Below are positions 1-5,966 of a stretch of 6,210 nt of DNA, piece after piece. The notes under the pieces were generated by a model. That model did no database searches and was not told the origin of the DNA. It saw nothing but the letters and a program-made list of their open reading frames with translations. Position 1 is the stretch's first letter; each line of letters starts with the position of its first letter. Source of the DNA: a bacterium UBA4883 (lineage in GTDB: Bacteria; Bacillota; Clostridia; Oscillospirales; Acutalibacteraceae). The DNA lies in the NCBI GenBank assembly GCA_002399225.1, contig DHDF01000075.1:6160-12369 (forward strand). The letters are read 5' to 3'. The position numbers were made by a program, and so were the translations under genes.

Positions 1-185
1 ATCACCATAAAGTCGGAAAGCTGAGCCATAAAGCGGCGGAAAAAGCTTTTTTTCTTCGGCGGGGCCAGTTCATTGGGGCCGCACTCTCTCAGCCGCTCGG
101 CCGCCTGCCGTGGCGTAAGGCCGTCTTTCAGGCTGGTTTTCAGCTTTTTTGCACAGTCTTCCTTGGTTAGGCTCTGCCATTCCAA
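1..185 (-). CDS. P-type cation-transporting ATPase, N-terminal fragment (cut by window edge)
   Basis: Reading leftward, the translation begins (M)EWQSLTKEDCAKKL and continues through GLTPRQAAERL, GPNEL, PPKKKSFFRRF and AQLSDFMV, after which it leaves the window. This is the pattern of the cation ATPase N-terminal domain: a W-x-x-L-T/S opening, GL-x-x-x-x-A-x-x-RL, the conserved GPNEL, a basic stretch, then F-x-x-Q-x-x-DFMV leading into the first membrane helix. Family knowledge suggests a SERCA/PMCA-like calcium pump or related cation pump in the cytoplasmic membrane. The phosphorylation motif DKTGT and the ion-binding helices lie outside the window, so ion specificity cannot be read. No ATG is available at the right place. 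I chose the TTG at 185-183 because GGGAG lies about 10 bases upstream and because the protein then starts where the family does. It is transcribed divergently from the PAP2 gene. No strong leftward promoter stood out. Confidence 0.85.
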   Translation of the reverse strand, partial: MEWQSLTKEDCAKKLKTSLKDGLTPRQAAERLRECGPNELAPPKKKSFFRRFMAQLSDFMV

Positions 186-219
186 TCCATACCATCTCCC
201 GTTTTTTAATACAAGTATA

Positions 220-248
220 TTCGCAAGGCATTTAAAATATGGTATAAT
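220..248 (+). promoter_or_regulatory. Predicted sigma-A-type promoter for the PAP2 gene
   Basis: A perfect -10 hexamer TATAAT lies at 243-248. A -35-like TTCGCA (4 of 6 matches to TTGACA) lies at 220-225, with exactly 17 bases between them. The expected start is near 255, giving a leader of about 27 bases before the ATG at 282. The element sits in the divergent gap between the ATPase and PAP2 genes. Confidence 0.6.
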
Positions 249-281
249 AATCAGGAAACAACTCTGACCGGAGGAAGAGGA

Positions 282-779
282 ATGGATGTCAGAATCATTC
301 ACTATGTCCAAATTCACTTTCACAACCAGGTTACCGATTTTATATTCCCGCTGCTGTCCAGGATCGGCAACGCGGGTGCGGTCTGGCTAATGATCGCCAT
401 CATTCTCGGATACAACCGGCAGACCCGCTGTATCGCCTGGAGCCTGTTTTTTTCCCTGGCTCTCGCACATATCATCAGCCAGATCTTAAAGCCGATCATC
501 GGCAGGCCGCGGCCGTTTGTTGCAAATCCGGATGTGACGCTGCTGATTCATACCCCGGGCGGTTACTCGTGTCCGTCGGGGCATTCTGCGACTTCTTTCG
601 CAGCCGCTACCGCTCTCTGGCTGTTTAACAGCCGTCTCGGTGCGGCCGCGCTGGTTCTCGCCCTTTTAATTGCTTTTTCCCGGGTATTTTTGTATGTCCA
701 TTACCCGTCCGACACATTGCTCGGTTCATTACTTGGCGTATTATGCGCTTTTATCATTCTTTATTTATACAAGCTGTAG
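282..779 (+). CDS. PAP2-family membrane phosphatase (possible undecaprenyl-diphosphate or lipid phosphatase)
   Basis: This 165-residue integral membrane protein carries all three signatures of the PAP2 (type 2 phosphatidic acid phosphatase) superfamily. K70 to R77-P78 gives KxxxxxxRP, P98-S-G-H101 gives PSGH, and S133-R134 with H140 and D144 gives SRxxxxxHxxxD. H140 is the expected phosphohistidine nucleophile and H101 the proton donor. Hydrophobic segments lie near residues 32-44, 52-68, 103-115, 118-138 and 145-162, so the active site should face the outer leaflet. Small bacterial members act on lipid phosphates, including undecaprenyl diphosphate recycling (BcrC type) and phosphatidylglycerol phosphate; the substrate cannot be chosen from sequence alone. 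GGAGG at 270-274, seven bases before the ATG, supports this start. The gene seems to be its own transcription unit. No convincing terminator hairpin follows the TAG. Confidence 0.92.
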   Translation: MDVRIIHYVQIHFHNQVTDFIFPLLSRIGNAGAVWLMIAIILGYNRQTRCIAWSLFFSLALAHIISQILKPIIGRPRPFVANPDVTLLIHTPGGYSCPSGHSATSFAAATALWLFNSRLGAAALVLALLIAFSRVFLYVHYPSDTLLGSLLGVLCAFIILYLYKL

Positions 780-883
780 TAATTGGACAAACTGTTTTTT
801 CCACTACATCTGTTTCGCCTCTTATGAAGATTGATATATCTTGCGTATTTCCTATTTTCATGTCAAAATCAGAGCATTTTCGC

Positions 884-912
884 TTGATATTTTCCTTTAT
901 GTGAATTATTAT
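884..912 (+). promoter_or_regulatory. Predicted promoter for the small DUF6514-like gene
   Basis: TTGATA (5 of 6 to the -35 consensus) at 884-889 and TATTAT (5 of 6 to the -10 consensus) at 907-912 are separated by 17 bases. A perfect TATAAT overlaps at 910-915 but would need a 20-base spacer, so the TATTAT register is preferred. The predicted start near 919 leaves a leader of about 48 bases before the ATG at 967. The surrounding 780-966 stretch is clearly more AT-rich than the neighbouring genes and holds no other gene that I can support. Confidence 0.55.
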
Positions 913-966
913 AATTACATAGCGCAGAAATGCGTGATAAAAATTCACAGAGGAGGGTCGCGGTGT

Positions 967-1212
967 ATGCTCAGATTTATAGGTTGCGCAGAGATACCTG
1001 GCAACTGTCTTAAGTATTATGTATTCGGAAACCGCAGGAAAGGGTATGGCGTTAAAATCACCTGTTCGAATACAGAGTGCACTGATTATCTCATTTCCAG
1101 AAATCTTTTCAAGGTTCTAAACCTGGCAAACCAATTCTATCGCTGCAAAGTGTTCCCTGAAAATCTTTGTGAAATTCTGGAAGACCTGAATTACGAAGGC
1201 TGCTCTAATTGA
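967..1212 (+). CDS. Small cysteine-containing protein resembling DUF6514
   Basis: This is an 81-residue soluble protein with no signal peptide or membrane segment. It contains LKYYVFGN, then KGYGVKITC, then an S-R-N-L-x-K-V-L-x-L segment, and ends in KVFPENLCEILEDL. From memory, this order (a YY strand, YGV-x-I, a helix with spaced Leu/Val, then V-x-P-x-x-L-x-x-x-x-ED) matches the clostridial DUF6514 family, whose function is unknown. The match was not tested by a search. Six cysteines (7, 14, 33, 38, 60 and 68, counting from this Met) plus one near the C-terminus are many for such a short protein, but no CxxC pair is present, so a metal site is not evident. The reading frame is open back to a TTG at 841. 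The ATG at 967 was preferred because AGGAGG lies at 951-956, ten bases upstream, and because the predicted promoter at 884-912 would lie inside the longer version. Its stop codon overlaps the rubredoxin promoter. Confidence 0.7.
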   Translation: MLRFIGCAEIPGNCLKYYVFGNRRKGYGVKITCSNTECTDYLISRNLFKVLNLANQFYRCKVFPENLCEILEDLNYEGCSN

Positions 1213-1237
1213 CAAATTTTGCACGTTCCTTTATACT
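1209..1237 (+). promoter_or_regulatory. Consensus promoter for the rubredoxin-FprA operon
   Basis: A perfect -35 TTGACA at 1209-1214 and a -10 TATACT (5 of 6) at 1232-1237 are spaced by 17 bases, the best promoter on the plus strand of this window. The -35 hexamer overlaps the TGA stop (1210-1212) of the preceding gene, so the rubredoxin unit has its own promoter even though it could also receive read-through. The expected start is near 1244, about 23 bases before the rubredoxin ATG. Confidence 0.82.
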
Positions 1238-1249
1238 GTTGATACAACA
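1237..1249 (+). promoter_or_regulatory. Candidate operator dyad at the rubredoxin transcription start
   Basis: TGTTG, a 3-base spacer ATA, and CAACA form a perfect inverted repeat (5-bp arms) that starts at the last base of the -10 hexamer and is centred at about the predicted start site. A repressor bound here would block the promoter. Rubredoxin and flavodiiron genes in clostridia are known to be regulated by oxidative-stress regulators such as PerR, but this dyad does not match the PerR box (TTATAATNATTATAA) and only loosely recalls Rex sites. The regulator is therefore unassigned, and a 10-base-pair dyad in AT-rich DNA could be chance. Confidence 0.35.
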
Positions 1250-1266
1250 AATAAAGGAGTGATCTC

Positions 1267-1428
1267 ATGAAAAAATACGTTTGCACCGCATGCGGTTATG
1301 TGTATGATCCCGCAGCCGGGGATCCGGAACACGGAGTGAAAGCGGGGACCGCTTTTGAAGATCTGCCGGATGACTGGACCTGTCCGGAATGCGGCGTAGG
1401 CAAAGATATGTTTACCCCAGAAGACTGA
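1267..1428 (+). CDS. Rubredoxin
   Basis: This 53-residue protein is a typical small cytoplasmic rubredoxin, a one-electron carrier with a mononuclear Fe(Cys)4 centre. The four iron ligands are visible as C6-x-x-C9-G and C39-P-x-C42-G. The usual aromatic core and loop residues are present: Y4, G10-Y-V-Y-D-P, GDP, AGT-x-FEDLP-x-DW, then KDMF. The length is the usual 52-54 residues and nothing is missing. AAGGAG at 1254-1259, seven bases before the ATG, sets the start. It is the first gene of a two-gene unit: the FprA-type flavodiiron protein starts 21 bases after the stop. Because that flavodiiron protein has no fused rubredoxin domain, this protein is its likely electron donor, itself reduced by an NAD(P)H:rubredoxin reductase or similar enzyme encoded elsewhere. 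Confidence 0.97.
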   Translation: MKKYVCTACGYVYDPAAGDPEHGVKAGTAFEDLPDDWTCPECGVGKDMFTPED

Positions 1429-1449
1429 AGAAAGAAGCTGCTGATCGTT

Positions 1450-2643
1450 ATGAGCGTTAAAAAGCTGACAGAAGACGTCTATTCCGTCGGTGTTTTAAAC
1501 CCCGGCATGCGGGTCTTTGACATCATCATGCATGCCGAATACGGGACAAGTTATAACGCCTTCCTGATCACGGGAGAAAAAAATGTCCTGATTGACACGG
1601 TTCATGAATCCTATTTCGACGAATATCTCGAAAATATTCAGAGTGTCTGCGACATTTCCAAAATCGATTATCTGGTTGTCAATCATACGGAACCGGATCA
1701 TTCCGGCTCCGTTGCCAAACTGTTGGAATTAAACCCCGATATCGTCGTTTATTCCACTTTTTCGGCTAAAAAGAATCTTTCCGCGATTTTGAACCGTGAA
1801 TTTAAAAGCGTTGTCGTTAAACAAGGCGACAGGTTAAACCTCGGCGGGAAGGATCTGGAGTTTATTATCGCGCCGCTGCTGCACTGGCCGGACACCATGT
1901 TCACCTGGATGCCGTCCGAGCAGATTCTGTTCACCTGCGACTTTCTCGGCTGCCACTATTGTGAGCCGACGATGACGGACACCACAATGCACGATCCGGA
2001 AAAATATTGGGATGAGTTTAAAAACTATTACCGCTGCATCATGGGGCCGTTCGGGCCAAGCGTGCGCGCGGGACTCAAAAAAATTGAAGGGCTCCCCGTC
2101 AAACTGGTCTGCCCCAGCCACGGTCCCTGCCTGACGGAGAACATCTCCCGCTGCAAGGAGCTTTACCTGCAATGGAGCACCCCCGTGCCCCGGCCGAAAA
2201 AAATTGTCGGGATTCTCTATGCTTCCGCATACGGTTACACGGAAAAGCTTGCCCGTGCCGCGGCGGAGGAACTGCGTAAAAACGAAGCTCTCGACATCCA
2301 ACTGGTGAACATCGTTTTCGAGCCGTTTGAAAAGTCCGCGGATCTGGTTAATCGCGCGGACGCCCTTCTCGTCGGTTCCTGCACGATTAACCGAGACGCC
2401 CCGAAAATTGTCTGGGATGTTCTGGCGAGCATTGACCCGATCAATACCCGCGGCAAGCCGGCGGGCGCCTTTGGCTCCTATGGCTGGAGCGGCGAAGCCG
2501 TTCCGATGATAAAAAGCCGGCTGGAACACCTGAAGTTCCGGTTTATCGGAGAAGGCCTGCGGGTTAATTTCAGGCCGACCAACGAAGACCTTTCCGCCGC
2601 AGGGCAATATGCCGATCAGATTGCAGCAGAAATCAAACCATAG
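1450..2643 (+). CDS. fprA: FprA-type flavodiiron protein (O2/NO reductase)
   Basis: This 397-residue, two-domain class A flavodiiron protein has the usual full length for the family. Residues 1 to about 248 form a metallo-beta-lactamase-like domain with the complete diiron ligand set: H79-x-E81-x-D83-H84, H145, D164 and H224. Residues about 251-395 form a flavodoxin-like FMN domain, with the phosphate-binding loop near YASAYGYTEKLA and a later GSYGWSGEAV loop. The family reduces O2 to water, and often NO to N2O, in the cytoplasm, using electrons from rubredoxin, which is encoded immediately upstream. The region after D164 reads DFLGCHYCEP, giving four cysteines (163, 168, 171 and 194) close to ligand-bearing segments in sequence. 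I recall similar text in clostridial members. The ribosome binding site is weak (only AAAGAAG about 12 bases upstream), suggesting translation coupled to rubredoxin. The start agrees with the family N-terminus. A strong terminator follows 10 bases after the stop. Confidence 0.95.
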   Translation: MSVKKLTEDVYSVGVLNPGMRVFDIIMHAEYGTSYNAFLITGEKNVLIDTVHESYFDEYLENIQSVCDISKIDYLVVNHTEPDHSGSVAKLLELNPDIVVYSTFSAKKNLSAILNREFKSVVVKQGDRLNLGGKDLEFIIAPLLHWPDTMFTWMPSEQILFTCDFLGCHYCEPTMTDTTMHDPEKYWDEFKNYYRCIMGPFGPSVRAGLKKIEGLPVKLVCPSHGPCLTENISRCKELYLQWSTPVPRPKKIVGILYASAYGYTEKLARAAAEELRKNEALDIQLVNIVFEPFEKSADLVNRADALLVGSCTINRDAPKIVWDVLASIDPINTRGKPAGAFGSYGWSGEAVPMIKSRLEHLKFRFIGEGLRVNFRPTNEDLSAAGQYADQIAAEIKP

Positions 2644-2652
2644 AGGGAAGAT

Positions 2653-2683
2653 ATACCCGGCGCAGAACGCCGGGTATTTTTTT
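2653..2683 (+). terminator. Rho-independent terminator of the rubredoxin-fprA operon
   Basis: A perfect 10-bp stem (ATACCCGGCG at 2653-2662 pairing with CGCCGGGTAT at 2668-2677) has a 5-base loop CAGAA. It is followed directly by a run of T from 2677 to 2683. The run lies on the plus strand only, so this is a one-way terminator for fprA. Confidence 0.95.
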
Positions 2684-2725
2684 AGTGTTTTTCTCTTTCA
2701 TGGGGGAGTCCGCTCCCAAAATCAT

Positions 2726-2765
2726 GCGAGGACGCCCGGGGCAAATTTGCCCCGGGCGTCCTCGC
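2726..2765. terminator. Perfect 40-bp palindrome, probable bidirectional terminator
   Basis: Twenty bases on each side of the centre between 2745 and 2746 pair without mismatch. The arms run GCGAGGACGCCCGGGGC then AAA and return through TTT. The right flank has TTTT at 2767-2770, and the left flank has AAAA at 2718-2721, so weak U tracts follow the hairpin in both directions. It lies between convergent genes, downstream of fprA's own terminator and 45 bases after the permease stop codon read leftward. It most likely ends the minus-strand ABC operon and backs up the fprA terminator. The stem is unusually long and has essentially no loop, so a protein-binding or repeat role is an alternative. 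Confidence 0.65.
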
Positions 2766-2810
2766 GTTTTGATTGTGATGCAATTCTTATACTCAATCTG
2801 TAAATTTATA

Positions 2811-4685
2811 TTAAATCCAGCCCCATTGCTTGAACAGCTTCCCGGTGGCCGAACCGCCGGCGGAAAAAGAATAGTTCCCGCTCATAATGTTAATTTTGCC
2901 TTGGTAACCGCCCAGCAGCACCTTTAGCTTTTCGCTTTTCGGCACCACCTTGTCACGGTAATTCAAAGCGATTTCGACCTGATCCGGCAGATCTTTTCCT
3001 TCGTTTTGATAGGGCCGGTCGATTTTCCCGTCATAGAAGTCCTGCTCCAAAGCCTTTTGAAACTGCTTTGCGGCCTTTGCGTCCGGTACGAAAGTCTTGC
3101 TGCTTGCTTTCCCTCCATACACATCGATACTCTTGATGTCTTCCGGCTCCACATAGAAAAGCAGGTCGCTTGTCTCTGCGAACTCCTTCATGCCGGTCAG
3201 TTTGTCATAGGCCGGGTTCAGCATCTTTTCCAGATTCATATTGTCGGAATAGCTTCTGTAGTCTCTCTCAAAGACGCGCCCGTTTTTCAGTTTGTAGGAA
3301 AGCTTCAGCCCGTTCCCCAAGTTTTTCTTGATGCGGTAAGGATACTGCGTGCGGTACTGGCGGATCAAATTCTGCTGAATTCCGATCACCGTTTTGATGT
3401 TGCTTTTATCCTTAATGATGGGGGACAGAATCCACCGATGCGAAGAGCTTTGGTTGAAAATTTCCTGGCTGCCCGTACCGGTCCAGTAATTCTGCGAATT
3501 GACCGTGATGCTTTCCACCTCGTCGGCATTCGGGATGCGCGTGTCGTAGCCGAACACGCCGGTGCACAGCAACCCGTAAAAGACAAGAAATGCAGCGGCA
3601 AAAGCCCCGTACCAGGCAAAGCTTCTTTTCAAAGTCTTAAATCCGCGTTCATAGACCGCCTCCACAATGACATGCGCCGCAACGGAACCGAACAAAACGC
3701 CGATCAAGAATCCCTTCCCCGTCCCGGCAGTCCCGCTCAAGAACAGCCCAAACCCAAGACCACCAACCGCCGTCACGAGGAAGCGGACGATCAATTTCGG
3801 CAGCGGGAAGGCAAAGTTGTTTTCCGCCGCCTCGCTTTTGCGCCTGCGGTACAGAAAGACGGACCCTGCCAGCATCAGAGCCGTCAGAACGAGCCACCAG
3901 AGCAGAAAGCGGAAAGAGTGTTGCTGTAAAACCGCAGTGAACGCGGCGGCAAACGGCGCAAACGCGGTCATGATAAACGGATGTTTCCATGCGTCCTCAT
4001 AAAAGCCGGGCAGCATCATGGCGCAGATGCTGAACCCGCAGAGGATTAAAAGCGGATAGCCAATGTTGACGCCGAGGGCCGAAAGCACCGCATCCAGCGT
4101 CGTGCCGGTGCAAACCATTAGGAACACGCAGGAGGTAAACGCCGCGGTTCCCATCAGCAGAATCCAAAGCAGCATAATAAACGGCGGCCGCGTCCCATTC
4201 TGGACCGAAACGCCGTAGGCTGCACCGATGATCGACTGGAAAACGGAATCCAGCACCATAGGAACAAACAGCACGGTCAGGCCCGCGCACCAGCGTCCCA
4301 GCAGCATCGGCCCGCGCCCGACCGGCAGCGCGTGGAAAAGGTCCACACTGCGTCTTTTCTGCATATAGCCGAACAGGCCGACGCATAAGATGGCGCAGAA
4401 CAGCAGGACCAAGGCAATAGCGATCGCCGGAAGGGCACTGCCGACCAGTTCGCTGTATGCCTTCGACAGTTCTGTCGCTACCTGCCCCCGGGTCAGCGTT
4501 CCTTCCGCCACCGATTCTTCCAGAGAATCTTGCCTCCCCTGCATGGAAATCAGCAGGATCAGCGGATTGGCGAGAAACAGCAGCAGCGCCAGCAGCGCCA
4601 TCATGCCGACATTTTTCTTCAGCGCCCACTGGTAAACCCGGCGGAATTGTGAAGTCCCATTAAGCGAGAATGTTGTCGATGTCAT
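2811..4685 (-). CDS. ABC-2 type transporter permease with large extracytoplasmic C-terminal domain
   Basis: This 624-residue membrane protein begins MTSTTFSLNGTSQFRRV. Hydrophobic segments lie near residues 27-48, 81-107, 128-158, 168-193, 203-227, 236-253, 260-279, 297-318, 324-345 and 355-380, about ten in all. The loop after the second segment holds KRRSVDLFHALPVGR (about 110-124), which matches the D-x-x-H-x-LP-V-x-R motif I associate with clostridial ABC-2 permeases of the DUF6449 group. Residues 381-624 form a polar region, expected outside the membrane, with no cysteines and repeated beta-type patterns; a DUF6449-like domain is my best reading, from memory. It should pair with the ATPase encoded just upstream. 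The ATG at 4685 was chosen over one at 4706 because GGAGG lies nine bases before it. The gene overlaps the ATPase gene by 26 bases, a sign of translational coupling. The exported substrate is unknown. Confidence 0.88.
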   Translation of the reverse strand: MTSTTFSLNGTSQFRRVYQWALKKNVGMMALLALLLFLANPLILLISMQGRQDSLEESVAEGTLTRGQVATELSKAYSELVGSALPAIAIALVLLFCAILCVGLFGYMQKRRSVDLFHALPVGRGPMLLGRWCAGLTVLFVPMVLDSVFQSIIGAAYGVSVQNGTRPPFIMLLWILLMGTAAFTSCVFLMVCTGTTLDAVLSALGVNIGYPLLILCGFSICAMMLPGFYEDAWKHPFIMTAFAPFAAAFTAVLQQHSFRFLLWWLVLTALMLAGSVFLYRRRKSEAAENNFAFPLPKLIVRFLVTAVGGLGFGLFLSGTAGTGKGFLIGVLFGSVAAHVIVEAVYERGFKTLKRSFAWYGAFAAAFLVFYGLLCTGVFGYDTRIPNADEVESITVNSQNYWTGTGSQEIFNQSSSHRWILSPIIKDKSNIKTVIGIQQNLIRQYRTQYPYRIKKNLGNGLKLSYKLKNGRVFERDYRSYSDNMNLEKMLNPAYDKLTGMKEFAETSDLLFYVEPEDIKSIDVYGGKASSKTFVPDAKAAKQFQKALEQDFYDGKIDRPYQNEGKDLPDQVEIALNYRDKVVPKSEKLKVLLGGYQGKINIMSGNYSFSAGGSATGKLFKQWGWI

Positions 4686-5559
4686 AGCCGGCCACCTCCA
4701 TTTCACTGATAAATACTTCCTCCAGCGTCAGCGGAAGCGCTTCCGCAAAGAGGGGATGCATGGAATTCAGCTTTTCCATAACTTCTTTTTGGCCGCCGCG
4801 GATTACAAGGTTCAAAAGCGAACCGTGCATCTCCCACTGCAAAATTTCAAGCGGTGCAAACGCGCTTTTGTCCGGCATCGGCCGAAAGATCGCCTGCACC
4901 TTGCTCATGCCGAGCCGCAGCGCGTCGATATCTTTTTCGAACAGAATCCCGCCTTTATGGAACAGCCCGACATGGTCGCACAGGTCTTCCAGCTCCCGCA
5001 GGTTGTGCGACGCGATGATGACCGTGACGCCGCGCTCCGAGACCTCGTCGGAGATCAGCCTCTTCAGAAGCTGACGCATCACCGGGTCCAGCCCGTCGAA
5101 GATCTCATCCATAAATATGTAGCCGGGGCACGCGGAGAACGCGCAGATCAGCGCGGCCTGCCGCTGCATCCCCTTCGACATGCCGGAGATCTTCGTCTTC
5201 GCGCCCACCGGGAAGATCTTGTTCAGCTTCTTGAATTTCGCACAGTCCCAGCGCGGATAAAGACCGGAAAGGAAGGCCGCCATGTCCTGCAGCGTGGCCT
5301 GCGGCAGAAAATACGGATAGTCGGAAATGAAACAGACGTTTCCCTTCACCTCCGAATTTTCAAACGGCGCCGCGCCGTCGATCAGGATCTCCCCTCCGTC
5401 GGGCCGGTAGATCCCCGCGGCGGAGCGCAGAAACGTGGATTTGCCCGCCCCGTTGGAGCCGACCAGCCCGAAGACCGACCGGTCCTCGATCTGAAACGAC
5501 ATATGGTCCAGCGCCGCTTTCGCGCCGAAATTTTTCACAAGGTCCTTGACTTCGATCAT
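4660..5559 (-). CDS. ABC transporter ATP-binding protein (YtrB-like exporter subunit)
   Basis: This 299-residue cytoplasmic ATPase powers the permease encoded next. Walker A is G34-SNGAGK40-ST, the signature is S125-GMSKGMQRQ134, Walker B with the catalytic glutamate is YIFMD151-E152, the D-loop is GLDP (156-159) and the switch histidine is H185. The usual Q-loop glutamine appears to be replaced: the strand reads CFISDYPYF (76-84), with Asp80 in its place, a variant I recall in YtrB-type exporters. Residues about 215-299 form an accessory C-terminal domain. The frame extends upstream to 5628, but the ATG at 5559 matches the family start (MIEVKDLVKNFG), has AAAGGGG about nine bases upstream, and overlaps the regulator's stop codon as ATGA. 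The longer version would add a charged, non-conserved tail encoded inside the regulator gene. Confidence 0.95.
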   Translation of the reverse strand: MIEVKDLVKNFGAKAALDHMSFQIEDRSVFGLVGSNGAGKSTFLRSAAGIYRPDGGEILIDGAAPFENSEVKGNVCFISDYPYFLPQATLQDMAAFLSGLYPRWDCAKFKKLNKIFPVGAKTKISGMSKGMQRQAALICAFSACPGYIFMDEIFDGLDPVMRQLLKRLISDEVSERGVTVIIASHNLRELEDLCDHVGLFHKGGILFEKDIDALRLGMSKVQAIFRPMPDKSAFAPLEILQWEMHGSLLNLVIRGGQKEVMEKLNSMHPLFAEALPLTLEEVFISEMEVAGYDIDNILA

Positions 5560-5933
5560 TTCGCCTCGCCCCTTTCTTTCAATGTTGCCGCGACCTGCGC
5601 CAGGATCGCCTCGTTCTTCATGCCGCATCCGGACGCCTCCCGCACCGCGCGGCGCAGGTTTTCGGCCGCGATCTCCCTCTGGCAGGCGGCCGCGTTCTCG
5701 TCTCCCGAGAGAAAAGAACCCTTGCCGGGAACGGAATAAAGGATGCCGTCATGCTCCAGCATGGCATACGCCTTCTGGACCGTGTTCGGGTTGATGCCGA
5801 GTTCCTCCGCCAGCGACCGGACGCTCGGCAGCGCCTCGTCCTTTTCCAGAGCGCCCACCGACGCCATGCGGGCAACGCTTCGGTACAGTTGCTCGTAAAT
5901 CGGCACCCTGCTTTGAAAATCGACTGAAAACAT
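5556..5933 (-). CDS. GntR-family transcriptional regulator, YtrA-like subfamily
   Basis: This 125-residue protein has an N-terminal winged helix-turn-helix: VPIYEQLYRSV at 10-20, the helix-turn-helix at about 36-60 (PSVRSLAEELGINPNTVQKAY), and the wing GILYSVPGKGSF at 63-74. A short C-terminal helical tail of about 50 residues follows. The absence of a large FadR- or UTRA-type effector domain places it in the YtrA group, whose members usually repress the ABC transporter operon in which they sit. AGGTGA lies four bases before the ATG at 5933. It is the first gene of the operon and its stop overlaps the ATPase start by four bases, so the three products are likely made together. A good promoter and a dyad fitting a self-repressing operator lie directly upstream. 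The inducing signal is not evident; cell-envelope stress is an inference from Bacillus relatives. Confidence 0.95.
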   Translation of the reverse strand: MFSVDFQSRVPIYEQLYRSVARMASVGALEKDEALPSVRSLAEELGINPNTVQKAYAMLEHDGILYSVPGKGSFLSGDENAAACQREIAAENLRRAVREASGCGMKNEAILAQVAATLKERGEAK

Positions 5934-5966
5934 CCGCTCACCTCGCTGTCATCGTTCGTCTGTATT

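Noticed and set aside
73..267. A 64-codon plus-strand frame at the left edge
   Set aside because: It is antisense to the conserved P-type ATPase N-terminus and runs through the divergent promoter region.
841..966. An upstream extension of the small DUF6514-like gene to a TTG at 841
   Set aside because: The extension would include the predicted promoter and lacks a ribosome binding site. AGGAGG precedes the ATG at 967.
1237..1249. Assigning the rubredoxin dyad to PerR or Rex
   Set aside because: The arms TGTTG and CAACA with a 3-base spacer do not match either consensus well enough. Only an unassigned dyad is reported.
1834..2607. A 257-codon open frame antisense to fprA
   Set aside because: It lies wholly inside a confidently identified gene with all diiron ligands. 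Its translation is rich in Arg, Gly and Ala with no recognisable domain, as expected for the complement of GC-rich codons.
3006..3929. A 307-codon plus-strand frame antisense to the permease
   Set aside because: The minus-strand frame gives a coherent membrane protein with a ribosome binding site and operon context. The plus frame resembles no family.
5560..5628. A 23-residue N-terminal extension of the ABC ATPase
   Set aside because: ABC ATPases of this type start right at the MIEVKDL strand. The extension is charged and low in complexity and overlaps the regulator gene, and the ATGA overlap supports the shorter form.
4756..5739. A 327-codon plus-strand frame antisense to the ABC ATPase and regulator
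   Set aside because: It spans two well-supported minus-strand genes and its translation is rich in Arg, His and Gln without domains. It is a shadow of codon bias.
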